A stretch of 64,000 bases of DNA from an uncultured Lachnospiraceae bacterium (GTDB taxonomy: Bacteria; Bacillota; Clostridia; Lachnospirales; Lachnospiraceae): the NCBI GenBank assembly GCA_948470335.1, contig CAOKOL010000012.1:16656-80655 (forward strand), read 5' to 3'. The position numbers and the translations under genes are program-made. Below, one piece after another: positions 1 through 7,537 of the stretch (positions within the stretch are counted from its first letter, which is position 1; every line of letters begins with the position of its first letter). The notes below the pieces were generated by a model, which saw nothing but the letters and a program-made list of their open reading frames with translations, had not been told where the DNA came from and did not search any database.

Positions 1-6
1 TATACC

Positions 7-705
7 ATGATTGATTTATATTATATTGAAGACGATCCCGATATTGCAAATGCCGTGAAAGACTATCTGGAACAAAAAGCGTTCGGGGTAACGGTCTGCG
101 CGACGCTCGCGCAGGCGAGACAGGTTTTGGAAACGCGTGTGCCTGCCCTTGTGCTGCTGGACTGGAACATGCCGGACGGCCGCGGGGACAGCCTGTGCCG
201 GTGGATCCGCGGCAACTGGAAGGAACTGCCGGTTATTTTTCTTACGGTTCGGGGGGATTCCGGCGATATTGTATCCGGCTTTCGGAACGGGGCGGATGAT
301 TATGTGGTAAAACCTTTTGATCTGGAGGTATTGTATTCGCGGATTCAGGCATTGCTGCGCAGAAGCGGAAATGTGGCGAAACAGTATCTTTCCTGTGACA
401 AAATTACGGTTGATGTAAACCGCAGGGCAGTTTTCTGTGATTGGGAGGAGGAAATACCCTGCGGCAAGAAAAAAGAAATTATTCTGAGCGCGTCCGAATA
501 TCAGTTGTTGCTGTATTTAATGGAAAATAAAGGAAAAACCGTCACCAGGGAAAAGATTTTAGAGCAGGTGTGGGATATGAACGGTAATTATGTAAATGAC
601 AATACCCTGACGGTTACGATGAAGCGTCTGCGGGATAAGCTTGGGCAGCCGGCCTGTCTGAAAACGGTCAGAAGCGTGGGGTATCGTATGGAGGATACGA
701 TATGA
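7..705 (+). CDS. OmpR-family response regulator
   Basis: DNA-binding response regulator of 232 aa, full family length. The receiver domain (about residues 1-118) has the acidic pocket E8-D9-D10, the phosphoacceptor D52 in LLDWNMPDG, T80 and K102 in VKPF. The C-terminal half (about 125-230) is an OmpR-type winged helix ending in the usual RSVGYR motif. The next gene is a histidine kinase overlapping by 4 bp, so the two form a co-translated two-component pair. The ABC exporter downstream suggests, by inference, control of a membrane-stress or antimicrobial-export response. The start lies only 6 bases inside the window, so its ribosome binding site cannot be seen. Confidence 0.93.
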   Translation: MIDLYYIEDDPDIANAVKDYLEQKAFGVTVCATLAQARQVLETRVPALVLLDWNMPDGRGDSLCRWIRGNWKELPVIFLTVRGDSGDIVSGFRNGADDYVVKPFDLEVLYSRIQALLRRSGNVAKQYLSCDKITVDVNRRAVFCDWEEEIPCGKKKEIILSASEYQLLLYLMENKGKTVTREKILEQVWDMNGNYVNDNTLTVTMKRLRDKLGQPACLKTVRSVGYRMEDTI

Positions 706-1925
706 ACGGGCGGAAGAACAGTCTGGTGATTTTGGGGGTTATCGTATCCGTCAGCCTGATTTCTTCCGCAGTCTCGGTTATGCTTGCTTCCTGCCATTTC
801 AGCCGTCTTAGGTTTGACCTGCTGAATGGGATCTGCGGAGAGATGGCAGAGCAGGAACCGGAAGCAAAGAAGATTATTGCTGCCGCACTGAAAGAATATA
901 TGGACGGTAATGCCGACAAAACGGCGGAAGCTGATATTCTGTCGGAACTAGGGTATCGAATTTCTGATTTTTCCGGTGCCGTACATGCCATCGGATTTGC
1001 GGCCGCGGGCTGTCTGTCGGGCGTGTTTCTTTTTCTTCTCACATTTTGGCGTCGGAATAGGGCGGAATCCGAACGGATTCAGGTGTTAGCGGACTATCTG
1101 GAACAGGTGAATACCGGCAAAGGGGTGATTCTCTCTGGGTCAGGAGAGGATGAATTTTCCAAACTGGAGGATGAAATATACAAGACGGTAACTTATCTGT
1201 ATCAGACAAAGGATGCGGCGGTGCGGGCAAAAAATGATTTTGCCGAAAATCTGTTCAATATCGCGCACCAGATTAAAACGCCGATTACGGCGCTTTCTCT
1301 GTCTCTTCAGATGATAAAGAGGGAGTCTGACAGAAGTAAGAGTCGTATATCTGTTGCGCAGGTGGAAAAACAGCTCTTGCGGCTGACCCATCTGGAGGAA
1401 GCGCTGCTGGTATTGTCCCGGCTTGATGCCGGAACGCTGCCTCTGCGGAAAAACGAGGTGGATGTCTTTACCCTGCTTGTCCTTGCGGCGGATACTTTGC
1501 AGGAATTGTTTGCCGGTTCCGGGACTTTTGTCGATATCCCGGAGCTGGGAGAGATGATGATTGCAGCCGATCTGGACTGGACGATGGAGGCGGTGATGAA
1601 CCTGATGAAAAACTGCATGGAGCACGGCGGCGGGGGATGCGTTCATTGTTCCTATGGCCGGAACCCTTTGTATACGGAGATCCTGATCTGGGATGAGGGA
1701 GAAGGGTTTGCGGAAGAGGATATGCGCCATCTGTTTGAGCGGTTTTATCGGGGAAAACATGCCAAAGAGGGTGGTATCGGCATCGGACTGGCTTTGGCGA
1801 AAGAGATTATCGAGCGGCAGAACGGAACGATACGGGCAAAAAATCAGCCGGGCGGCGGCGCCTGTTTTGAGATTCGGTTTTACGGCCATTCCGAGATTAT
1901 GTACCAGGTAACCGGAGAAACATAG
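702..1925 (+). CDS. Sensor histidine kinase
   Basis: Membrane histidine kinase of 407 aa, partner of the preceding response regulator (start ATG overlaps its stop as ATGA). It has TM1 at about residues 8-30, a short extracytoplasmic loop of about 60 residues, TM2 at about 95-116, a HAMP-like linker, a HisKA helix with the phosphoacceptor H189 in AHQIKTP, and a C-terminal HATPase domain (N-box MNLMKNCMEH, G-box DEGEGF, and GIGIGLALAKEI). The loop between the membrane segments is small, a feature shared with kinases that sense through a partner transporter; that link to the neighbouring exporter is inference. Confidence 0.92.
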   Translation: MNGRKNSLVILGVIVSVSLISSAVSVMLASCHFSRLRFDLLNGICGEMAEQEPEAKKIIAAALKEYMDGNADKTAEADILSELGYRISDFSGAVHAIGFAAAGCLSGVFLFLLTFWRRNRAESERIQVLADYLEQVNTGKGVILSGSGEDEFSKLEDEIYKTVTYLYQTKDAAVRAKNDFAENLFNIAHQIKTPITALSLSLQMIKRESDRSKSRISVAQVEKQLLRLTHLEEALLVLSRLDAGTLPLRKNEVDVFTLLVLAADTLQELFAGSGTFVDIPELGEMMIAADLDWTMEAVMNLMKNCMEHGGGGCVHCSYGRNPLYTEILIWDEGEGFAEEDMRHLFERFYRGKHAKEGGIGIGLALAKEIIERQNGTIRAKNQPGGGACFEIRFYGHSEIMYQVTGET

Positions 1926-2004
1926 AATATATGTTTTGGGCGGTGAGTAAAATTTTCAGGTTCCGAATAGATTCCATAGTCACTGAACTGTAACTTTCCT
2001 CTGC

Positions 2005-2010
2005 TATAAT
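2005..2010 (+). promoter_or_regulatory. Extended -10 promoter before the ABC exporter
   Basis: TATAAT preceded by TG and one base (TGCTATAAT) gives an extended -10 box. No good -35 is visible 16-18 bases upstream. It lies directly before the structured leader element and would let the ABC genes be transcribed separately from the kinase gene. Confidence 0.5.
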
Positions 2011-2170
2011 GGTAGTGTCAACTGATTTGTGAAAAACAGCAGCAAACCGTGCAACAAAACAGTAAGCGGCTGAAAAACGCCCGCGGCCTGTTTTGTACGC
2101 ATCGCATATAAGCCCCAAAAAGACAGGGGCTGAGTGCTCATGGCAAAGCACTGGCAGGGTAGTTGCGGAA
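2011..2170 (+). ncRNA. Structured leader element, copy 1
   Basis: A 160-nt stretch shares its start (GGTAGTGTCAA, then TGAAAAACAGCA at the same spacing) and its end (GGGGCT and GTTGCGGAA) with a second copy at 9642-9763. About 33 of the first 44 bases are identical, by eye. Three hairpins are visible: ACAAAACAG 2054-2062 with CTGTTTTGT 2088-2096; AGCCCC 2111-2116 with GGGGCT 2126-2131; AGTGCT 2133-2138 with AGCACT 2147-2152. The end is exactly 22 nt before the ATG of the ABC ATPase. The hairpin sequences differ between copies while the flanks are conserved, which suggests an RNA leader. A non-coding mobile repeat is the alternative. Confidence 0.55.
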
Positions 2171-2192
2171 ATTGAAAGAGGAGACAGTGGAT

Positions 2193-2882
2193 ATGGAAAT
2201 TTTAAAATGTGAGGGAGTCCGAAAAGTATACGGCTCCGGCGATAATCAGGTGGTGGCGCTGGACGGGATCGACCTGTCTGTTGAGAAAGGGGAATTTGTG
2301 GCGGTGATCGGGGCCTCCGGATCCGGAAAGTCCACCCTGCTGCATATTTTAGGCAGCGTGGACAAGCCCACGTCAGGGAAGATAACGATTGATGGAACCG
2401 ACCTTTCCGGATTAAACCAGACACAGGCGGCGATTTTCCGGCGCAGGAAGGTGGGGCTGGTGTATCAGTTTTACAATCTGATTCCTACTCTCACCGTGGA
2501 AAAAAATATTTTGATGCCTCTCGCCCTGGACAGGAAAAAGCCCAATCAGGAATATTTCCGGAAGGTGGTCAGTTCTCTCGGCATTTTCGACAGGCTGGAT
2601 GCTCTGCCAAGTCAGTTGTCAGGTGGCCAGCAGCAGCGGGTGGCCATTGCCCGTTCGCTGATTTACCGTCCGGCTCTGCTTTTGGCTGACGAGCCCACCG
2701 GAAATCTGGATCAGAAAAATTCCAGGGAGATTATTGATATGCTGAAGCTTTCCAACCGGAATTTGGAGCAGACGATTCTGCTGATTACCCATGATGAAAA
2801 GGTGGCTCTGGAAGCGGAGCGTATTATCACTGTCGAAGACGGGCGGATTATCAGCGACGAAAAACAGCGGCGGAGGAAATAA
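2193..2882 (+). CDS. ABC transporter ATP-binding protein (LolD/MacB type)
   Basis: ATPase of 229 aa in the MacB/LolD/BceA class, which energises FtsX-type permeases by a mechanotransmission cycle. Visible motifs are Walker A GASGSGKS (about 40-47), Q-loop YQFYNLIP, signature LSGGQ (142-146), Walker B ALLLADEP (161-168) and the switch His in ITHD. The ATG at 2193 is chosen over an upstream in-frame TTG at 2163 because AGAGGAG lies about 9 bases before it and because 2163 falls inside the conserved end of the leader element. The permease follows after 4 bases. Confidence 0.92.
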   Translation: MEILKCEGVRKVYGSGDNQVVALDGIDLSVEKGEFVAVIGASGSGKSTLLHILGSVDKPTSGKITIDGTDLSGLNQTQAAIFRRRKVGLVYQFYNLIPTLTVEKNILMPLALDRKKPNQEYFRKVVSSLGIFDRLDALPSQLSGGQQQRVAIARSLIYRPALLLADEPTGNLDQKNSREIIDMLKLSNRNLEQTILLITHDEKVALEAERIITVEDGRIISDEKQRRRK

Positions 2883-2886
2883 AAAT

Positions 2887-5106
2887 ATGTGGAAAGAATA
2901 TTCGGCAGCTTACATCAAAAACAACCCTTCCTCTGGCCTGTCCGTCAGGCTTGCGGCCTTTATCTCGGCACTGCTTTTATCCCTGCTGTGCGGCCTGTTT
3001 TATAATGCGTGGAAATATGAGGTGGAGCGGATTGAGCTGGAGGAGGGCGGCTGGCAGAGCCGGCTTGTGGGGGAGCTTGGCCATGAGGAAATTGAAACCA
3101 TAAAACAGTTCGCAAATGTAAAAGATGTGTCGATCAACATAAAAGAAAGCAAGGAGAAAGAAACGACGGTCGATCTCTATTTTGACGATATGAGAGCGGT
3201 TCTTTCCGATACGCCTCATATCGCCGAAGCAGTGGGGATTGCGCCGGAAAAGGTTGTCTATCACTATGAGCTGCTTGCGATGTACATGATCCGTGACGCG
3301 GATGACAGGGCTCCGCGGCTTCTGTTTCCCATGTTTATCATCATAACGGCATTGGCTTCCTTCTCGCTGATTGTGATTATCCATAATGCGTTCGCGGTGT
3401 CCATGAATGCAAGGATTCATCAGTTCGGCATCTTTTCCAGCATCGGCGCCACGCCGAAACAGATTCGGACCTGTCTTTTGCAGGAAGCCGCGGCGCTTTG
3501 TACCATGCCTGTAATCATGGGAAATCTCTTTGGCATCGGAGGCAGCATGGGAGCGATACATCTGTCAAATGTTCTGCTGGGAGATGATATTCCGGGGCGG
3601 CATAAGTCGGTTCCCGGCTATCATCCGTCAGTGTTTTTGGTGACGCTTGCGGTTACGGCGGCAACCGTATGGATTTCCGCATGGCTGCCGGCCAGAAAAT
3701 TAAGCAGGCTGACGCCCCTGGAAGCCATCAGAAATATGGGGGAACCGCAATGGAAACGGAAGAGGAAGTCCCACATTCTTGCCCTGTTATTCGGGGTGGA
3801 AGGGGAGCTGGCCGGAAATGCGCTGAAAGCCCAGAAGAAAGCGCTGCGGACGGCGTCGCTGTCTCTGATTTTCTCGTTTATTGCTTTTACGATTATGCAG
3901 TGCTTCATTTCTCTTTCGGAAATCAGTACGAAGGAAACTTATTTTGAACGGTATCAGGATGCCTGGGATATTATGGTCACGGTCAGAGACGCGGATATAG
4001 AAACATTTAAGGAAACGGAAGCGATTCAGAAACTTGACGGGGTGGAAAGTGCCGTTGTGTATCAGAAAGCGGCGGCGAAAAGGATTGTCAGGGAAGAAGA
4101 AATGAGCCAGGAGATGAAAGCCTTCGGCGGGTTTTCCCATGCTTCAAGTACGTTTGTGACAAAGGTGGACGGCGGCTGGCTGGTCAATGCCCCGGTAATG
4201 ATACTGGATGACAACAGCTTTATGGCCTACTGTGAGCAGATTGGTATTGCGCCCCGGCTTGACGGAGCGGTGATACGCAATCAGATCCGGGACGTGACGA
4301 ACCCGGATTTCAGGCATCCGGAACTGATGCCGTATATAAAAGCGCCGGATGCCGGAGAGAATGTGACAAAAGTTTTATTTCCGTCTGAAGAAACACCGGC
4401 GGACATACCGGTTCTGGCTTATACGGATGAAGTGCCCGTTTTGCGGGAGGAATATGCAACGGTTGATTATTATGAGCTGGTGCATTTTATTCCGGTATCT
4501 TTATGGAGGGAAATCAAAGGGCAGGCAGGGGGAACGGAGGAGGAACTTTACATTCGTGTCCTTGCCGCAGAAAATGCCGCATTAGACGATTTGAACATGC
4601 TGCAGAGTCGGTTGGATCAGTTGGTCGGCCGGTCCTGTCTATTGGAAAGCGAAAATCGGATTCAGGAGTATGAGTCTAACAATAAACAGATTTGGGGAAT
4701 GAAAGTCGTGTTCGGCAGTTTTTGCATGCTTCTTGCCATAATCGGAATCGGAGATGTTTTTTCGAATACGTTTGGGTTTATACGCCAGCGGAAAAGGGAA
4801 TTTGCAAGATATATGTCCGTCGGGCTGACGCCGGCAGAAATCAGAAAGATGTTCTGTATCGAAGCATTTGTTTTAGCGGGCCGTCCGGTTTTTATTACCG
4901 TTCCGGCGGCGGTTATGGCGGTGGGAATGATGCTGAGAATCAGTTATGTCGGGGTGGGGGAATTTCTGGCGGAGGCACCTTTGGTTCCGATTTTGATTTT
5001 CATGCTGGCGATTCTGGGGTTTGTGGCGCTGGCCTACGCTTTGGCCTGGCGTGGCGTGAGCAGAATCGATTTGTCAAAGGTGCTCAGAGATGATACAATG
5101 ATATAA
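2887..5106 (+). CDS. ABC transporter permease, FtsX family
   Basis: Permease of 739 aa, partner of the preceding ATPase. TM1 is near residues 16-38. A first FtsX core of three segments (about 145-275) ends in LPARKLSRLTPLEAIR. Another segment lies near 330-350, followed by an extracytoplasmic domain of about 240 residues and a second FtsX core of three segments to the C terminus, ending in SRIDLSKVLRD. The duplicated core with a large external domain is typical of Firmicute exporters linked to two-component systems. The ATG at 2887 has GGAGG about 10 bases upstream; an in-frame extension to 2791 would run back into the ATPase gene and is rejected. Substrate unknown. Confidence 0.88.
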   Translation: MWKEYSAAYIKNNPSSGLSVRLAAFISALLLSLLCGLFYNAWKYEVERIELEEGGWQSRLVGELGHEEIETIKQFANVKDVSINIKESKEKETTVDLYFDDMRAVLSDTPHIAEAVGIAPEKVVYHYELLAMYMIRDADDRAPRLLFPMFIIITALASFSLIVIIHNAFAVSMNARIHQFGIFSSIGATPKQIRTCLLQEAAALCTMPVIMGNLFGIGGSMGAIHLSNVLLGDDIPGRHKSVPGYHPSVFLVTLAVTAATVWISAWLPARKLSRLTPLEAIRNMGEPQWKRKRKSHILALLFGVEGELAGNALKAQKKALRTASLSLIFSFIAFTIMQCFISLSEISTKETYFERYQDAWDIMVTVRDADIETFKETEAIQKLDGVESAVVYQKAAAKRIVREEEMSQEMKAFGGFSHASSTFVTKVDGGWLVNAPVMILDDNSFMAYCEQIGIAPRLDGAVIRNQIRDVTNPDFRHPELMPYIKAPDAGENVTKVLFPSEETPADIPVLAYTDEVPVLREEYATVDYYELVHFIPVSLWREIKGQAGGTEEELYIRVLAAENAALDDLNMLQSRLDQLVGRSCLLESENRIQEYESNNKQIWGMKVVFGSFCMLLAIIGIGDVFSNTFGFIRQRKREFARYMSVGLTPAEIRKMFCIEAFVLAGRPVFITVPAAVMAVGMMLRISYVGVGEFLAEAPLVPILIFMLAILGFVALAYALAWRGVSRIDLSKVLRDDTMI

Positions 5107-5172
5107 CAATGAAAAACCAGAACCTGATGCTGCGGGTGCATGGGCAGTTGAAAAAATCATTGGAGTCAGGAA

Positions 5173-5793
5173 ATGAGAACATCGAATTATGACCAAATGC
5201 GGGATCGGATGGAAACGGAGTTTTTAAACTACGATCAGGAAATGATGATTCGGAAATATGGATTGGCACATGATGACAAATATCTGTATCTCACCTTTGT
5301 GGGGCGGAAATGCAGAGTTGCTAGAGACAGCGGCAGAGTGGAATGGACGGAGGATGATTTTTGCCATGCCGTACACGCCGATTACAATGTGTCCATGACA
5401 ATCTTTGACGTTCTGTGCTATGCAAAGGAGGATGGCTGTCTGTCCGGCAGGTTTACGCCGGTAAACCAGTTGAAGGGAACCGTACAGTCCGCCTCGCCCG
5501 GAAAAGATCTGTTCGGCAAAACAGCGAAACAATTTGACCGTCATACCGAACAGCTTGCCAGGGCATGCGAGCTTTTGGGCGGGCAAAAGGAGACGGTAGG
5601 AGATGTTTCCTACCGGCTTCCGCTCTTTGATTTCCTACCGGTGATTTTGCAGTTCTGGGAGTCTGACGAAGAATTTCCGCCGGTTTTAAAGCTGATGTGG
5701 GATGAAAATATTTTGTCCTACATGCATTTCGAGACGACCTTTTTTGCGGCGGGGCACTTGCTGGAGCGGCTGACGGATCTGATATTGGAATGA
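5173..5793 (+). CDS. DUF3786 domain-containing protein
   Basis: Soluble protein of 206 aa resembling DUF3786. It aligns in general plan with the protein at 57670-58317 (N-terminal basic/aromatic region, central FxPVN/HPVN area, C-terminal FWESDEEFPP versus LWEGDEEFQP followed by a conserved FSDN/WDEN region). Family function is not established; members often sit near corrinoid and CODH/ACS genes. Here it follows an ABC exporter by 66 bases, an unusual context. GGAGTCAGGA lies before the ATG. The family call is by sequence recall and the pairwise resemblance, not a search. Confidence 0.7.
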   Translation: MRTSNYDQMRDRMETEFLNYDQEMMIRKYGLAHDDKYLYLTFVGRKCRVARDSGRVEWTEDDFCHAVHADYNVSMTIFDVLCYAKEDGCLSGRFTPVNQLKGTVQSASPGKDLFGKTAKQFDRHTEQLARACELLGGQKETVGDVSYRLPLFDFLPVILQFWESDEEFPPVLKLMWDENILSYMHFETTFFAAGHLLERLTDLILE

Positions 5794-6026
5794 GACGGGC
5801 ATTTGGCGGCCGAGCGGAAATTGCTATGAGGGCAAAAGAAGCTGTTTTTAAGCTGAAGAATGAACCTCCGCTTCCGGAAAATTTCAAAGAGAAAATGCTG
5901 ACGGCTGCAAAAGCGTTTGCAAGCCAGTATATGACAAAGTTTTTTCAGCAGGGAAGCGTCGATGTTTCGAAACTTTTGAGCGATATAACAACGACATATT
6001 TGGATTTCCTGAAAAAAGATAAGTAA
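5790..6026 (+). CDS. Small hypothetical protein
   Basis: 78 codons overlapping the preceding stop by 4 bp (ATGA), suggesting translational coupling; a second in-frame ATG at 5826 is possible. The product is charged and mostly helical, ending in TTTYLDFLKKDK, with no recognised domain, signal peptide or membrane segment. It could be a real small helical protein or the surviving C-terminal part of a larger one, since the decayed region starts right after it. Confidence 0.42.
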   Translation: MRRAFGGRAEIAMRAKEAVFKLKNEPPLPENFKEKMLTAAKAFASQYMTKFFQQGSVDVSKLLSDITTTYLDFLKKDK

Positions 6027-6031
6027 AGGTG

Positions 6032-6072
6032 TAGGTCAGCGATCATTGTTTTAAAAGTTGATTGCTGACCTA
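6032..6072. repeat. 14-bp inverted repeat at edge of decayed region
   Basis: TAGGTCAGCGATCA (6032-6045) pairs with TGATTGCTGACCTA (6059-6072), with one G-T pair and a 13-base loop. No T-run follows on either strand, so it is a poor intrinsic terminator. It marks the point where ordered, GC-richer genes give way to AT-rich degenerate DNA. Confidence 0.6.
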
Positions 6073-6175
6073 TAATATATGCAATCCGGGGGGATCGTTT
6101 ACCGTTTGACCCATAACCCAAATCTCGTATTTACGCTCGTTTCCATGATTTTTTATATGGAATATCGTTTAACAT

Positions 6176-6438
6176 TTAGAATGTTGGGTTTACCTGCTCT
6201 ATGTCAGAAAGTTCTTTCTGAAGTCCGTCCAATTCTGGTCCATAAATGTATTCTGGTTTCACCTTCCGGGCCAAACAATGTTTTTCAATTTTGGTACGCT
6301 AGGTAACCGTTTGTCACGTTTGTACTGCTTCCATGTACTTTCGGAACAGTCAAATAATTCAGCGATTTTTTTAATTGTAATATTCTGGTGTTCTCGCATT
6401 TGTTTAATTCGATTACTGAAACCTTGTTTATCCTTCAT
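6176..6438 (-). pseudogene. Frameshifted small HTH (XRE-like) protein
   Basis: Reading minus from the ATG at 6438 gives 59 codons to a TGA at 6259. The product has a helix-turn-helix pattern (NRIKQMREHQNITIKKIAEL, then FDCSESTWKQYKRDKRLPSVPK). In the +1-shifted frame near PK, coding-like sequence continues (IEKHCLARKVKPEYIYGPE...) to a TAA at 6176. The likely ancestor is a protein of about 85 aa with an N-terminal HTH, broken by one frameshift. The XRE assignment rests on the helix pattern only. Confidence 0.5.
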
Positions 6439-6546
6439 TTTAGTATATTACCTATCAAATAAGTATTTGAGTGCTCTTAAAGTATATCTCAGCTGAGTGA
6501 CATCTGACAGATATATAAAGAGTGGAGATATACTCTTTATAGTTTT

Positions 6547-6697
6547 TTATTTAGAAAGAGCTACAGTTTTCCGTTCCACCTGACCGAAATAGTTTGTCAT
6601 GAAATCCAGCTGTTCCATAAATTGCTTTTGGGTTAGCTTTGTGCATATCTGGAGCTTCTGGATTTTTTTGGAAGACAGTTTAGTGTTTTTTCTTCAT
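6547..6697 (-). pseudogene. Remnant of a small gene, frameshifted
   Basis: An ATG at 6697 opens MKKK and stops; one base shift later the frame reads TKLSSKKIQKLQICTKLTQK and continues through MEQLDFMTNYFGQVERK to a TAA at 6547. The 151-base span is not a multiple of three, consistent with an indel in the A-run after the start. About 48-50 residues originally; no known family recognised. It shares strand and decay state with the HTH remnant downstream of it. Confidence 0.35.
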
Positions 6698-6849
6698 GAA
6701 CAGTTCTTCTTTGTATTGTAATGTGAAGGGTATCTTGTGTAGCAATTTATTGTAAAAAATCGTAGGGGATATGGGTATGGATTTTTAATGGTAAGAAACT
6801 TTCTTTTTTAGAAATTTTATGGTAACATATCGAAAGGGGAGGTTTAGAT

Positions 6850-6968
6850 ATGGGGTTAATTTACAGTTACGCTTTATGGAACAATAAAGGTGGAGTTGGA
6901 AAAGTACGATAACATTTCATTCAGAGGAAGCAAAAGTTAATGTAGAAAAGAGTGTACGAAGGCCATAG
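6850..6968 (+). pseudogene. ParA-type ATPase remnant (frameshift in Walker A)
   Basis: After an AGGGGAGG ribosome binding site, an ATG at 6850 opens MGLIYSYALWNNKGGVGK and then stops at 6910. NNKGGVGK is the deviant Walker A of ParA/MinD-type partition ATPases. The stop results from a single-base shift: from 6906 the next frame reads TITFH..., which restores the expected helix after the P-loop, until a TAG at 6966. Only about 40 of 250 or more expected residues remain. ParA genes of this kind are carried by plasmids and conjugative elements. Confidence 0.6.
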
Positions 6969-6972
6969 ATGA

Positions 6973-7146
6973 AATAACAGCAGCATGATGGACGCTAATC
7001 TTTTGAAGAAAAGCGAGGACTTCGACAAGTTGCCTGAAACGAGGATAATCTTTATCACAGAGAATGACGAAATAGGAAAAGGGCTGCCGCTCTATCCGAT
7101 TGAGAGGTGCTTTTTAGGAACCGGGGAAAAATTTGCTCTGCAATGA
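6973..7146 (+). pseudogene. Rpn/PD-(D/E)XK transposase-family fragment
   Basis: An open stretch reads SSMMDANLLKKSEDFDKLPE, then TRIIFITENDEIGKGLPLYP and IERCF, ending at a TGA at 7144. The pattern SxMxDxxLLxKGEDYxxLPExxxIFITxxDxxGKGLPxY is characteristic of the Rpn / PDDEXK_2 (TIGR01784-like) family of transposase-like nucleases. The N-terminal catalytic part and the C terminus are missing, so this is a fragment of a normally about 300-residue protein. Confidence 0.6.
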
Positions 7147-7537
7147 AAATAGACCTTTTGACACCCGATTCATATACTTAAATAAGCATAAGTTTGACAA
7201 TATATGATAAAAATGCAAGAGTAAGTTGCCATTGAAATAGGAGACCAGATATGGAAAGTCAAGTTATAAATTAGCAAAAAATTCATTTTCTTTATCGATG
7301 GTAAAAAAGGTTAACTTTATATAAAGCTCCTTAAATGTGCTTTTTCAAAATCGATCGCTATTGGCAGAGTAACCTTTTATGAAAATAAAAGATGATGTGG
7401 ACAGAGATGTAAAGACTAGACTGAAGTTTGGCTGTGACAGGTCAAGGCTATGCGGAATACCGGCAGACTTCATACCGCAAAAATGATGTTCAGCGAACGG
7501 AACGCACTTTTTCATAAAGAACAAGGAGAATGATGAT
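7147..7537. other. AT-rich stretch without recognisable genes
   Basis: About 390 bases with no ORF worth calling on either strand. It ends in a good ribosome binding site (AAGGAG before the ATG at 7538). Composition is like the decayed region to its left, so the right edge of that region lies near 7,400-7,500. Confidence 0.5.

Noticed and set aside
2791..2886. Upstream extension of the FtsX permease
   Set aside because: It would overlap the end of the ATPase gene by about 90 bases; the ATG at 2887 has its own ribosome binding site.
6079..6496. Plus-strand frames of 75 and 72 codons in the decayed region
   Set aside because: They are shadows of the minus-strand HTH remnant, whose translation looks protein-like.
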